Positions 1 through 7,692 of a stretch of DNA of 36,305 nucleotides are shown piece by piece. Under the pieces are notes generated by a model, which worked only from the letters and a program-made list of their open reading frames with translations, had not been told where the DNA came from and did not search any database. How positions within the stretch are numbered: the stretch's first letter is position 1; every line of letters begins with the position of its first letter. The stretch comes from an uncultured Bacteroidales bacterium (GTDB taxonomy: Bacteria > Bacteroidota > Bacteroidia > Bacteroidales > UBA932): positions 1 to 36,305 of the forward strand of contig ONTQ01000020.1 in the NCBI GenBank assembly GCA_900320795.1, given 5' to 3'. The translations under genes and the position numbers were made by a program.

Positions 1-8
1 CGCATCTA

Positions 9-16
9 CAAAGATA
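9..16 (-). promoter_or_regulatory. -7 box of a leftward promoter at the window edge
   Basis: On the minus strand this reads TATCTTTG, a perfect match to the Bacteroidota -7 consensus TAnnTTTG. An ATG lies three bases downstream at 5-3, so a leftward gene may begin at the edge with almost no leader. The gene lies outside the window, so its start cannot be confirmed. Confidence 0.4.
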
Positions 17-49
17 AATAAAGAAAGCGACAAATCACGCAAAAAATAC

Positions 50-57
50 TATTTTTG
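50..57 (+). promoter_or_regulatory. -7 box of the phytase-like gene
   Basis: TATTTTTG matches TAnnTTTG and ends five bases before the ATG at 63. The expected transcription start falls at or next to the start codon, which suggests a leaderless mRNA. No clear TTG -33 element is visible. Confidence 0.5.
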
Positions 58-62
58 TGCCG

Positions 63-1016
63 ATGAACTATCCGATTCTTCCCCTGCTTTTCCTGCTGGC
101 CCTGCCGCTTCAGGCCCAGGACCTGTCCGTAGAGCTTATCCAGCAAAAGAGACTGGAGATTGCGCCCGGACAGTATTCCGGCATCACCCATGTCAGCGAA
201 GACATTTATGCCGTCGTTCACGACAAGGCCGTGGGCGGAGGAATTTTTTTCTTTACGATCGGATGCAACGAAGACGGCACCATCGGCCCGGTGACCGCCT
301 TCGAAACGGATGCCGGCGGGCCCGGGGGACTGGACAATGAAGACATCGTCTATGTTCCTGAAACCAAAACGCTTTTCGTATCTGCCGAGGGCGACCAGAG
401 CATCCGGGAATACTATCTGAACGGAGCCCCCACCGGACGCCGGATGCAAGTGCCCTCTCCACTGCTCTCCCCCAAGGCCAATGCCGGATTCGAAGCATTG
501 GCCTATTGTGACGGCACCTTCTGGACCACCACCGAATCCCCCCTCCCGGGCGAAACGCTGCATCGGCTGCAGAGTTTCCGTCTTTCCTCCCTGAAGAGTG
601 GAAAATCCTGGAACTATCGGGCCGAAAAGCCTTCCGTTCCGGCCGCGGAGGCGGCATCGGCACAGGCGTATGTGTTCGGAATATCGGCCCTCACCGCCCT
701 GCCGGACGGGCGCCTGCTGGTTCTGGAGCGGGAAGTTTACGTTCCAAAAGGGAGTGTCCTGGACATGCTAAAATCCTTCACCAGCAGCAGTCTTTTTTTG
801 ATCGATCCGCTGCATGACGATTCTCCTGAGCTCAAGAAAACGCTGTTGACGCATTTCTACACGTCCTTCATGAACATCGCCAATTTCGAGGGGATGTGCC
901 TGGGGCCGATCCTTCCGGACGGCAGACAAACGCTCCTGCTGCTGGCCGATTCCCAGGACGGAAGCCAAGGGCTCACGGGCGAGTATCTCTGGGTTTTGGC
1001 TTTAGATATCCGTTAG
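63..1016 (+). CDS. Secreted esterase-like activity of phytase family protein
   Basis: The 317-residue product begins with a signal peptide (MNYPILPLLFLLALPLQAQ) and is probably exported to the periplasm. The rest resembles the 'esterase-like activity of phytase' beta-propeller family (the type of PF13449). Two family-like blocks are visible: NAGFEALAYCDG followed by a Trp and a Thr/Glu-rich turn near residue 145, and NIANFEGMCLG with LLLLADSQ near the C-terminus. The substrate cannot be read from sequence. I chose the ATG at 63 over a GTG at 57 because the signal peptide starts there and the GTG overlaps the -7 box. The stop overlaps the end of the convergent ABC-F gene by 15 bases, so the two transcripts are antisense at their 3' ends. 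The family call is good; the activity is inferred. Confidence 0.8.
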   Translation: MNYPILPLLFLLALPLQAQDLSVELIQQKRLEIAPGQYSGITHVSEDIYAVVHDKAVGGGIFFFTIGCNEDGTIGPVTAFETDAGGPGGLDNEDIVYVPETKTLFVSAEGDQSIREYYLNGAPTGRRMQVPSPLLSPKANAGFEALAYCDGTFWTTTESPLPGETLHRLQSFRLSSLKSGKSWNYRAEKPSVPAAEAASAQAYVFGISALTALPDGRLLVLEREVYVPKGSVLDMLKSFTSSSLFLIDPLHDDSPELKKTLLTHFYTSFMNIANFEGMCLGPILPDGRQTLLLLADSQDGSQGLTGEYLWVLALDIR

Positions 1017-2780
1017 TTCCAGCCAGCGCATCTCGGCATTGTCCAATTCCTCCTGGAGGACACCGTACCGGGTAGAGGCCTCCTGCAACTCGCCGGCATC
1101 CAGCGCACCTGACGAGAGCCGGGCTACCAAAAGGGCCTTTTCCGCCTCCAGGGCCGGAAGACGCTCTTCCAGCGCCTTCAGTTCCTGCTGCACCTTCCAA
1201 CTGAGTTTGCGCCTGGAAGGGGATTTGGGCGCTTGCTGCTTGGCGGCGGAAGGTTTTTCTTCGGACTTTTTCTGCCCCGTCTCATAGTCTTTGATGAACG
1301 TGCGGTACTCTGTATAGTTTCCCACGAAATCCTTGACCACCCCGTCTCCGCAGAAGACGAAGAGGTGGTCCACCAGACGATCCAGAAAATGACGGTCGTG
1401 CGAAACGATGATCAGCGACCCCTTGAATTCCATCAGGTACTCTTCCAGAATTTCCAGCGTAACGATATCGAGGTCGTTGGTAGGCTCGTCCAGGATGAGG
1501 AAATTGGGCTGCCGCATCAGGATGGTCAGGAGATACAGACGCCGTCTTTCCCCGCCGGAGAGGCGCTCTACAGGGTTTTGGAGCATGTCATGCGGAAAGA
1601 GGAAGCGGTTTAGAAGATGGGTGTCATTTACGGTTTCCAGCACCGTCTGCCCCGGTTTGAACTGCATCCCGTTCTGGTGATAATAACCAATCTTCAGGGA
1701 TTCTCCCAGGTCGATGACGCCCTCCAGTGTTCCTCCCAGCTCCGGCCGCCACCCGCCAGTGATGAGGTTCAGGAAAGTGGTTTTTCCGGCCGCATTCCGG
1801 CCCACGATGCCCACTCTTTCATAGCGTTGGAAATTATAGGTAAAATGCTTCAAGTAGCACTTTTCATCCCACCAAAAACTGACATCCTTGCAGTTGATGA
1901 CCTTGTTTCCCAGATAGGTGCTGGAGGCTTTGGTCTCGGAAAGGTCCACCTTCTGCTGGACGTAGGTATCTTCGGCCCGGTCCTTGATGTCCCAGAAGGC
2001 CTGCTTGCGGTATTTGGCCTTGCCGGTCCGGGCGCAGGGGCTTGCGTGCATCCATTCCAGTTCGCGCCGGTACAGGTTACGCACTTTCTCGGTTTCAGCG
2101 TTGTAATTGTCTATCCTTTCCTGCCGCTTTTCGAGGAAATTCATGTAGTCTCCCCGATAGATATAGATATTGCCCCTGTCCATTTCCATGACCGTGTTGC
2201 ACACCCGGTCCAGAAAATAACGGTCGTGCGTGACCATGAAAAGGGTGCAGCGGCTATGCTTCAGATGGTTTTCCAGGAATTCGATAGCGTCGATGTCCAG
2301 GTGGTTGGTGGGCTCGTCCATGATATAGAAATCCGCCTCGCTGGCGAGCATCCGGGTGAGCGCCACCCGCTTCACTTCCCCGCCGGAGAGGTCCTTCATG
2401 GGCTTATCTGGGTCTGTGAGGCCGAACTGGGTGAGGAGTTGGGTGACCCTCAGTTCATACTGCCACAGATGGTCCGTATCCAGTTGCCGGGTCCATTCCC
2501 CGGAACTGTCCATAATCTGGCGGAAGATGGATTTTTCCGGATCATAACTATACTCCTGCTCCAGAAATGCGATACGGATATCCTTGAGAAACAGCACCTT
2601 GCCGCCACTGTCAGAGGCATCGGTTCCGGCCAGTATCCGAAGCAGGGAGGTCTTTCCCGTCCCATTGGGGGCGATAAGCGCCACTTTGTCGCCTTCATTG
2701 ATGTTGAAGCCGATATTCTTGAACAGGACCTTGGGGCCGTAACTCTTGGATATGTTCTCTATCTGCAGGTAACTTGCCAT
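1002..2780 (-). CDS. ABC-F family ATPase (Uup-like)
   Basis: This 592-residue protein has two ABC ATPase domains and no membrane segments, as in the ABC-F translation-factor family that acts on the ribosome. Domain 1 has Walker A APNGTGKT, signature LSGGEVKR and Walker B DEPTNHLD. Domain 2 has GRNAAGKT, LSGGERRR and DEPTNDLD. Between the domains is the charged linker typical of the family. The C-terminal 90 or so residues are rich in Lys, Glu and Ala and look like the coiled-coil tail of Uup or of similar Bacteroidota ABC-F proteins. The ATG at 2780 is seven bases from a TAACTTTG -7 box. The repeat array at 2868-2997 lies just upstream, between this promoter and the RAYT stop codon. Family assignment is secure. 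Whether it is the Uup orthologue is not. Confidence 0.92.
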   Translation of the reverse strand: MASYLQIENISKSYGPKVLFKNIGFNINEGDKVALIAPNGTGKTSLLRILAGTDASDSGGKVLFLKDIRIAFLEQEYSYDPEKSIFRQIMDSSGEWTRQLDTDHLWQYELRVTQLLTQFGLTDPDKPMKDLSGGEVKRVALTRMLASEADFYIMDEPTNHLDIDAIEFLENHLKHSRCTLFMVTHDRYFLDRVCNTVMEMDRGNIYIYRGDYMNFLEKRQERIDNYNAETEKVRNLYRRELEWMHASPCARTGKAKYRKQAFWDIKDRAEDTYVQQKVDLSETKASSTYLGNKVINCKDVSFWWDEKCYLKHFTYNFQRYERVGIVGRNAAGKTTFLNLITGGWRPELGGTLEGVIDLGESLKIGYYHQNGMQFKPGQTVLETVNDTHLLNRFLFPHDMLQNPVERLSGGERRRLYLLTILMRQPNFLILDEPTNDLDIVTLEILEEYLMEFKGSLIIVSHDRHFLDRLVDHLFVFCGDGVVKDFVGNYTEYRTFIKDYETGQKKSEEKPSAAKQQAPKSPSRRKLSWKVQQELKALEERLPALEAEKALLVARLSSGALDAGELQEASTRYGVLQEELDNAEMRWLELTDI

Positions 2781-2787
2781 AGGAAGA

Positions 2788-2795
2788 CAAAGTTA
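2788..2795 (-). promoter_or_regulatory. -7 box of the ABC-F gene
   Basis: On the minus strand this is TAACTTTG (TAnnTTTG), seven bases before the ATG at 2780. The predicted leader is only a few bases long. Confidence 0.5.
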
Positions 2796-2863
2796 CAGAT
2801 TATTTTCGGATTTTTCCGGGCCGATAGTCCACAAATCTGCCGGCAGAACCAGTTTTCCATCCC

Positions 2864-3002
2864 CCGCGGGGCATTTCGGCCCCTTTTTGCCCCTGGCAAC
2901 GTCGTTTCCCACCACCCGCGGGGCATTTCGGCCCCTTTTTGCCCCTGACACCGTCGTTTTCCACCCCCCGCGGGGCATTTCGGCCCCTTTTTGCCCCTGG
3001 AG
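2864..3002 (-). repeat. 52-bp tandem palindromic repeat array A1 (3 units)
   Basis: Three palindromic cores, GGGGCA-N14-TGCCCC, occupy 2868-2893, 2920-2945 and 2972-2997, spaced exactly 52 bp apart. Each core is flanked by CCGCGG on one side. The inter-core segment (with an AACGACG-type motif on the minus strand) is close to that of the array at 5593-5982, but the orientation is opposite. The last core ends five bases from the stop codon of the RAYT gene. No coding function is likely. The array separates the RAYT 3' end from the ABC-F promoter and could act as a terminator or as a RAYT target. Confidence 0.9.
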
Positions 3003-3929
3003 TCAGCGGGTTTTTGAAGTGAGAGGGTACAGTTGATTTACGATGCCTATATCAATACCGGCCAAACGTGCAATCTGCCCGTTGGATGCGGAATACTCTT
3101 TACGAAGAATCATGGCAAACTCCTTTTTTTGAGGCTCAGTCATCTCCGACGGAGAATGGCTTGCGAACCGTTTTCTACAGATGTCGCGGGATATTTTGAA
3201 CAACTCATCATCGGAGAGGCTTAAACTCTCTCCATAACTTTTAGCCACCTCTATTTGCGCTTCAACATTTCGAATCACCCAGAACAGAAACTGTCGGGCA
3301 TTGCCAAAGAGGTTTTCGACAAGCCGATAATTTACAAAACTTTGCGGAAGAATCAGGCCATTTTCCACCATAAGCCCTTCCGGGATATCCCCATCACTGG
3401 TTTTGCAAATCTTTCGGCGCTCTCTATAACTGAGTTCCCGGCCGGGTTTCCCGGACACGGCGTTCAGAAAGGGATTGAAATACAGGAACCCGCTACACCA
3501 ACGATAGGTGAAAAGATTGATGTCGTCCCGAACAACGAACGGATTCCGGATTACATAGGCCACTTCATCACGGAACTGTTTCAGGGACGTGATGCGCGTG
3601 GTTCCGCATGTCATCCCGGCAATCTGCTCCTTTTTTCCTCTTCCGTTCAAATAGCGGATGATACGCCTGTGAAGGTTATCATAGAAAACGCGGGATGCCT
3701 CCTCATCGGCCTGAAGAATCAAATGAAAATGATTGCTCATCAGGGCATAGGCCAGAATATCAATGCTCTGTTCCCTGGATTCCAGTGCTATCAGGTTCAG
3801 AAGCGTCTTCCGGTCCTGCTCATCTTCGACCAGCAAGGTGGTTTCCAGCGGTTTTGTATAGAGGTGAACGAAGGGACCGTTTTTTACGAAGAGTTGTTCC
3901 CATTTCCAGTTTGAAGCGTAGTTTTCCAT
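3003..3929 (-). CDS. REP-associated tyrosine transposase (RAYT, IS200/Y1 family)
   Basis: This 308-residue protein carries the marks of the Y1 HUH transposases. The metal-binding HUH motif is His67-Phe-His69 in YALMSNHFHLIL, and the likely nucleophile is Tyr125 in DEVAYVIRNP. RAYTs of this group nick and join single-stranded REP palindromes. They are normally single-copy domesticated genes flanked by REPs rather than by IS ends. That fits here: a three-unit palindrome array abuts the stop codon and an eight-unit array lies beyond mnmA. Residues after about 190 form a C-terminal extension of unknown role, ending in a predicted helical, DNA-binding-like segment (NGQIARLAGIDIG). The ATG at 3929 follows an A-rich leader. 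No IS terminal repeats are seen. The family call is firm; the link to these particular repeats is inferred. Confidence 0.88.
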   Translation of the reverse strand: MENYASNWKWEQLFVKNGPFVHLYTKPLETTLLVEDEQDRKTLLNLIALESREQSIDILAYALMSNHFHLILQADEEASRVFYDNLHRRIIRYLNGRGKKEQIAGMTCGTTRITSLKQFRDEVAYVIRNPFVVRDDINLFTYRWCSGFLYFNPFLNAVSGKPGRELSYRERRKICKTSDGDIPEGLMVENGLILPQSFVNYRLVENLFGNARQFLFWVIRNVEAQIEVAKSYGESLSLSDDELFKISRDICRKRFASHSPSEMTEPQKKEFAMILRKEYSASNGQIARLAGIDIGIVNQLYPLTSKTR

Positions 3930-3941
3930 GTTTTGTTTTTT

Positions 3942-3975
3942 TAAAACTACGCAGACATTTTTGTAACAGCAACAG
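3942..3975 (-). promoter_or_regulatory. Weak candidate promoter of the RAYT gene
   Basis: On the minus strand TAGTTTTA (3949-3942) matches seven of eight positions of TAnnTTTG. A TTG lies about 20 bp upstream. It ends 12 bases before the ATG. The imperfect -7 box suggests low expression, as expected for a transposase. Confidence 0.3.
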
Positions 3976-4081
3976 ACAAGTCCCTTCCGGCAGTAATTAT
4001 TGACGTTTTTTACGATTTTTAAGTGTTTTGCTATGCCAATCGGAAGAAAAAGAAGCAGTACGGCAAATGTTTTTTAATGGG

Positions 4082-5470
4082 TCATATCACCCCGGAACCC
4101 AGCATTTCCTCGCCGGCGTACCAGACGGCGAACTGACCGGGGGAAATGCCCCGCTGAGGGGCGTCGAAAAGGATGTAGAGGCCACTTTCCCGCTGGATAA
4201 GCGTAGCACTTTGGAGGGGCTGGCGGTAGCGGATGCGCACGCGGTAACGGCACATTTGCCCGGGCTGCAAGGCAAGGTCCGGCCTGATCCAATGGATTTC
4301 CTCCGGAGCCACCCGCAGGCAGAACCGGCTCAGCCCTTTGTGCGAATGTCCTTCGCCAACATAGATGCGGTTGGCTTCCGTATCGGTGGCTATTACAAAA
4401 ACCGGCTCCGAATGGCCGCCGATGCCCAGTCCTTTCCGCTGGCCGATGGTATAAAATTGAGCCCCCTCATGCTTTCCGACGATTTTCCCGCAGGGATTCT
4501 CCTTGAAGCGGGTCTTCTTGATGTGATGCTTCCCGCTGCGGTAAGTCTCTGTCTCAAAACGGATATCATACCGGATGGGCATTGCCAATCGGGTCAGTTC
4601 GTCATCCGTGAGGGCCGATATCTTTGCTTCCTCGAACGGGCTGATACCCAGCGGTTTTCCGTCCGAAGTGAGTATTTTCTCCTCCGGTGCATAGCGGACG
4701 GTGCGCTCCAAAATGGCATCGGCCTTCAAAAGACCCGATAGTATCTCCTGCTGCCAGTTATACAAGGCATCCGTCGTGTAATATGCATCGAAAACCTCCA
4801 CCACGTCCCCTTCCACGGAGGCAAGTTTCTGCTTGAGGAAAGTGGGAAGGTCCACCTTGCCCACAAAGCAAATGCCCTGGGAATCCTTTTTTTCGGCCGA
4901 TGGAAGATCTGCCTCCCTGGCGATGCGCCGCACCTCCGGCTTCACGATGTCTCCAATCGGAAACAGAGCCTTGGAGAGTTGTTCCTGGGTAAGTTGGCAC
5001 AGGAAATAAGTCTGGTCCTTGTTGGGGTCTGTCCCTTCCAGAATGCGGCAAGTACCGTCCGGAAGCACTTCCTTTCGGCAATAATGGCCGGTAGCCACAA
5101 AATCGGCCCCGTATTTCTGCGCCACCTGGAGGAAGGCGTCGAATTTGATTTCCCGGTTACAGAGCACGTCCGGATTGGGGGTGCGGCCTTTGGCATATTC
5201 GTCGAACATATAGTCCACCACGCGCTGACGGTACTGTTTGGAAAGATCCACGAAATAAAAAGGGATGCCGATTTTCCGGGCCACCATCTCCGCCACAAAG
5301 CGGTCTTCTTCCCACTCGCAGTCTCCGTGGAGGGTGCTGTCGGCATCATGCCAATTCTGCATGAACATGGCGAAGACGTCGTACCCCTCCTGCTTCAGAA
5401 GATAGGCGGCCACCGACGAGTCCACCCCGCCGGAAAGCCCCACGCATACTTTAATCTTGCTCTTGTCCAT
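4082..5470 (-). CDS. mnmA: tRNA-specific 2-thiouridylase MnmA with a large insertion
   Basis: MnmA installs the 2-thio group on U34 of tRNA-Lys, -Glu and -Gln in the cytoplasm, using ATP and a sulfur relay. Visible here are the PP-loop SGGVDSS (residues 13-19), the first catalytic Cys104 in NPDVLCNREIKF and the second, Cys201, in DSQGICFVG. The conserved YTIGQRKGLGIGG block starts near residue 340. The protein has 462 residues against the usual 350-380. The excess is a segment of about 100 residues (roughly 226-326) between the Cys201 region and that block, where typical MnmA has only a short loop. The frame stays open upstream through the repeat array, but MDKSKIKVC at 5470 is the natural start: homology begins there and a -7 box ends four bases before it. 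Function is secure; the insertion is unexplained. Confidence 0.95.
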   Translation of the reverse strand: MDKSKIKVCVGLSGGVDSSVAAYLLKQEGYDVFAMFMQNWHDADSTLHGDCEWEEDRFVAEMVARKIGIPFYFVDLSKQYRQRVVDYMFDEYAKGRTPNPDVLCNREIKFDAFLQVAQKYGADFVATGHYCRKEVLPDGTCRILEGTDPNKDQTYFLCQLTQEQLSKALFPIGDIVKPEVRRIAREADLPSAEKKDSQGICFVGKVDLPTFLKQKLASVEGDVVEVFDAYYTTDALYNWQQEILSGLLKADAILERTVRYAPEEKILTSDGKPLGISPFEEAKISALTDDELTRLAMPIRYDIRFETETYRSGKHHIKKTRFKENPCGKIVGKHEGAQFYTIGQRKGLGIGGHSEPVFVIATDTEANRIYVGEGHSHKGLSRFCLRVAPEEIHWIRPDLALQPGQMCRYRVRIRYRQPLQSATLIQRESGLYILFDAPQRGISPGQFAVWYAGEEMLGSGVI

Positions 5471-5474
5471 GTTG

Positions 5475-5482
5475 CAAAGGTA
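5475..5482 (-). promoter_or_regulatory. -7 box of mnmA, four bases from the ATG
   Basis: TACCTTTG on the minus strand is a perfect TAnnTTTG. Only four bases separate it from the mnmA ATG at 5470, so transcription should begin within a base or two of the start codon. Confidence 0.55.
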
Positions 5483-5592
5483 CTCATTTTCCGGGAAATC
5501 TCCACACCTGCCCATCTCCCCTGGGGCCAAAAGAGGGGCCGAAATGCCGCTGTGCTTCAACACTTGAAGCACACTTTTGGTGTGTATTGCCA

Positions 5593-5984
5593 GGGGCAAA
5601 AAGGGCCCAATTTGCCCCGCGGGTGATGGGGAACGACGGTGCCAGGGGCAAAAAGGGGCCAAAATGCCCCGCGGGTGGTGGGAAACGGCGGCGCCGGGGG
5701 CAAAAAGAGGCCAATTTGCCCCGCGGGTGGTGAGAAACAACGGCACCAGGGGCAAAAAGGCCCCGAAATGCCCCGCGGGTGATGGGGAACGACGGTGCCA
5801 GGGGCAAAAAGGCCCCGAAATGCCCCGCGGGTGATGGGGAACGACGGTGCCAGGGGCAAAAAGAGGCCAATTTGCCCCGCGGGTGGTGGGAAACGACGGC
5901 ACCAGGGGCAAAAAGGACCCGAAATGCCCCGCTAGAGGTGCAAAACAACGGCACCAGGGGCAAAAAGGCCCCAAAATGCCCCGC
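5593..5984 (+). repeat. 52-bp tandem palindromic repeat array A2 (8 units)
   Basis: Eight cores GGGGCA-N14-TGCCCC start at 5593, 5645, 5697, 5749, 5801, 5853, 5905 and 5957. All seven intervals are exactly 52 bp. Each core is followed by GCGGG or a close variant, then by a G-rich linker containing AACGACGG and ending in GTGCCA or GCACCA. The arms are invariant, while the 14 central bases vary (GGGCCC, GGGGCC or GGCCCC with A-rich flanks). The array fills the gap between the SGNH hydrolase stop (6001) and the mnmA promoter. Because 52 is not a multiple of three and the units contain few stop codons, long open frames cross it on both strands. I regard these as non-coding. Confidence 0.93.
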
Positions 5985-6000
5985 GGGTCAAAAGAGAAGA

Positions 6001-6663
6001 CTACCGGAGGGTCTCCACGAGGAGGCGCTCCATGAGGGCGTAGCCAGCGGCGTTAGGATGGACGGTGTCACCGGAGTATTCGGCACGAATTTTTCCGTCG
6101 GGACCGGCCAGGACGGCAGCATAGTCGATGAAGGTGATGCCATGGCGCTCGCAATAGGCCTTCAGGCGGGCGTTAAGGGACTGCACTTTCTGGAAGGTAT
6201 CGGTGATTTCCGGCCGCCAGCCAAGTTTATAGGAAGGAAGGAGGGCGCAGATAACCGGGCGAACGCCGTTGTGCCTGGCCAAGTCAATCATACTGAGGAT
6301 ATTGGCATAGGTAAGCTCCTCTACGTACGGATCTCCCATATTCTGGGCGATGTCATTGATACCCCCCAGAAGAACGAAGGTAGAAGCATGGATATCAAGG
6401 ACATCCTGCCGGAAACGGAGCAGCATCTGGGCCGTTTCTTCTCCGCTGATACCCCGGCCGATAAAACCGGTTTCGGCAAAGAAATCCGGGCGCTGGGACG
6501 CCCAGCCGTCGGTAATGGAATCTCCGTACAGTACAACACGGGGGCCGTAGCAAGCAGCCTTAAGCGCCTCATTGGCAGCGGCATAACGGTTCAGGTGGGC
6601 AACATTCTGAGCCTGGGCGCCCACGCCAAGCAGCACGGCAAGAAGGAGGAAGATACGTTTCAT
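6001..6663 (-). CDS. Secreted SGNH/GDSL-family hydrolase
   Basis: The protein (220 residues) starts with a signal peptide, MKRIFLLLAVLLGVGAQAQ, so it is exported. The four SGNH blocks are present: GDSITDG with the catalytic Ser (near residue 49), the Gly of GRGISGE, Asn in GGINDI, and Asp and His in SGDTVHPN near the C-terminus. Enzymes of this type remove acyl or acetyl groups from carbohydrates or lipids. The substrate here is unknown. Its promoter (TATATTTG, 6687-6680) sits back to back with that of lplA. The stop codon is 18 bases from the last core of repeat array A2. The start at ATG 6663 is supported by the signal peptide; an in-frame TTG lies three codons upstream. Confidence 0.88.
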   Translation of the reverse strand: MKRIFLLLAVLLGVGAQAQNVAHLNRYAAANEALKAACYGPRVVLYGDSITDGWASQRPDFFAETGFIGRGISGEETAQMLLRFRQDVLDIHASTFVLLGGINDIAQNMGDPYVEELTYANILSMIDLARHNGVRPVICALLPSYKLGWRPEITDTFQKVQSLNARLKAYCERHGITFIDYAAVLAGPDGKIRAEYSGDTVHPNAAGYALMERLLVETLR

Positions 6664-6679
6664 AACAGTCAAATTTCTT

Positions 6680-6687
6680 CAAATATA
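6680..6687 (-). promoter_or_regulatory. -7 box of the SGNH hydrolase gene
   Basis: TATATTTG on the minus strand, 16 bases before the ATG at 6663. Its upstream region overlaps the divergent lplA promoter. Confidence 0.5.
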
Positions 6688-6699
6688 ACTATTTTTTCG

Positions 6700-6707
6700 T
6701 ACTTTTG
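6700..6707 (+). promoter_or_regulatory. -7 box of lplA, four bases from the ATG
   Basis: TACTTTTG is a perfect TAnnTTTG ending four bases before the ATG at 6712, which predicts a leaderless mRNA. It is only 12 bp from the divergent -7 box of the SGNH gene, so the two promoters probably compete for polymerase. Confidence 0.5.
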
Positions 6708-6711
6708 GAAT

Positions 6712-7647
6712 ATGAAGTATGTGATGAATGCCAGCACCGACCCGCACTGGAACATGGCCCATGACGAATTTCTCCTGGACGGCCTACGGGAGCAGGTTTT
6801 CTGCCTGTGGCAGAACCGTCCGTCAGTGATTATCGGCCTTAACCAGAGTCCGTATGCCGAGGTGGATCTGAAATACCTGGAAAGCCGGGGAATCGTTTTA
6901 GCCAGGCGTGTCACCGGTGGCGGCGCCGTCTATCACGACCTGGGCAACCTCAACTACAGCATCGCCGGTCCCGTGGCCCACATGGAGAACGCTTACGGCC
7001 TCATGGCCGAAACCCTCCGTAGCCTGGGCGTGCAGGCTGAGCGTTCCGGCAGGAACGATATCCTGGTGGAGGGCCGCAAGTGCTCCGGCTACGCCAAGCG
7101 TCTGAACAAGGACCGGATGATCATTCACGGCACCCTCATGTGGGACGTGAACCTCGACACCCTCACAAAGGCCCTTTCCGTTCCCGGCAGCAAACTTCAG
7201 GCGGCCGGCATCGCCTCGGTCCGAAGCCGCGTAGCCAATCTCAAGGAGTATCTTCCCCAGTTCCCGGATATCCGCGCCTTCCGGGATGCCCTGCAGGAAA
7301 AGTTGGCCGACGGCAGTCCGGAAATCCTTCTCACCCAAGAGCAGATAAGCAGCATCAATCAAATGGCCGACAGCAAGTTCAGCACCTGGGAATGGAACTT
7401 CGGCCGCTCCCCTTCCGCTACTTTCGCCGCCAGCCGCAAATTCTCCTGCGGCACCGTCCAGGTCCGGTACACCCTCCGCCACGGGGTATTCGAAAGCCTG
7501 CATTTCAGCGGAGACTTCATCGGCAACCGTCCGGCCGAACAACTGGCCGCATCCCTCATCGGCCAAAAGCCCGAAGCGCTGCGCAACAGGCCCGTATCGG
7601 ACTTTTTTGACGGCATCGGCCCGGAAGAACTGGCCTCTTTGTTCTAA
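6712..7647 (+). CDS. lplA: Lipoate-protein ligase A
   Basis: LplA activates lipoate with ATP and attaches it to lysines of lipoyl domains (2-oxoacid dehydrogenases, glycine cleavage H protein) in the cytoplasm. The 311-residue protein shows the BPL/LplA signature RRVTGGGAVYHD (residues 65-76), NDILVEGRKCSGYAKR with the likely catalytic Lys129, and HGTLMWDVN. The C-terminal third (from about residue 240) matches the LplA accessory domain. The frame continues upstream without a stop into repeat array A2, but homology starts at MKYVMNASTD and the -7 box is four bases before this ATG. No other lipoate genes are nearby. Confidence 0.93.
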   Translation: MKYVMNASTDPHWNMAHDEFLLDGLREQVFCLWQNRPSVIIGLNQSPYAEVDLKYLESRGIVLARRVTGGGAVYHDLGNLNYSIAGPVAHMENAYGLMAETLRSLGVQAERSGRNDILVEGRKCSGYAKRLNKDRMIIHGTLMWDVNLDTLTKALSVPGSKLQAAGIASVRSRVANLKEYLPQFPDIRAFRDALQEKLADGSPEILLTQEQISSINQMADSKFSTWEWNFGRSPSATFAASRKFSCGTVQVRYTLRHGVFESLHFSGDFIGNRPAEQLAASLIGQKPEALRNRPVSDFFDGIGPEELASLF

Positions 7648-7671
7648 ATCCCCGTTTTTTTGCTATCTTTG
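7638..7671 (+). promoter_or_regulatory. Promoter of the membrane protein / S9 peptidase pair
   Basis: The -7 box TATCTTTG (7664-7671) has TTTG 22 bp upstream, at 7638-7641 inside the lplA coding end. The leader to the ATG at 7693 would be about 17 bases. Confidence 0.5.
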
Positions 7672-7692
7672 TAAGACTATAATTTAACCGAA

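Noticed and set aside
1617-2948. Long plus-strand frame (443 codons) opposite the ABC-F gene
   Set aside because: It is the shadow of a well-supported ABC ATPase gene. Similar long shadows lie opposite gyrB, tig and the S9 peptidase.
3003-3929. Complete IS200-type insertion sequence
   Set aside because: No IS ends, target duplication or TnpB is visible. The protein and its flanking palindromes fit a RAYT better.
5484-5974. Long Pro/Gly-rich open frames across array A2, including one in frame with mnmA
   Set aside because: A 52-bp unit without stop codons is automatically open in all three frames of a strand. The predicted residues repeat only because of the DNA repeat, and mnmA has its own ATG and promoter downstream.
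5593-5984. CRISPR array (regular repeats of similar length)
   Set aside because: The segments between the conserved cores are themselves repeated, not unique, and no cas genes are present. The cores are better described as palindromic REP-like units.
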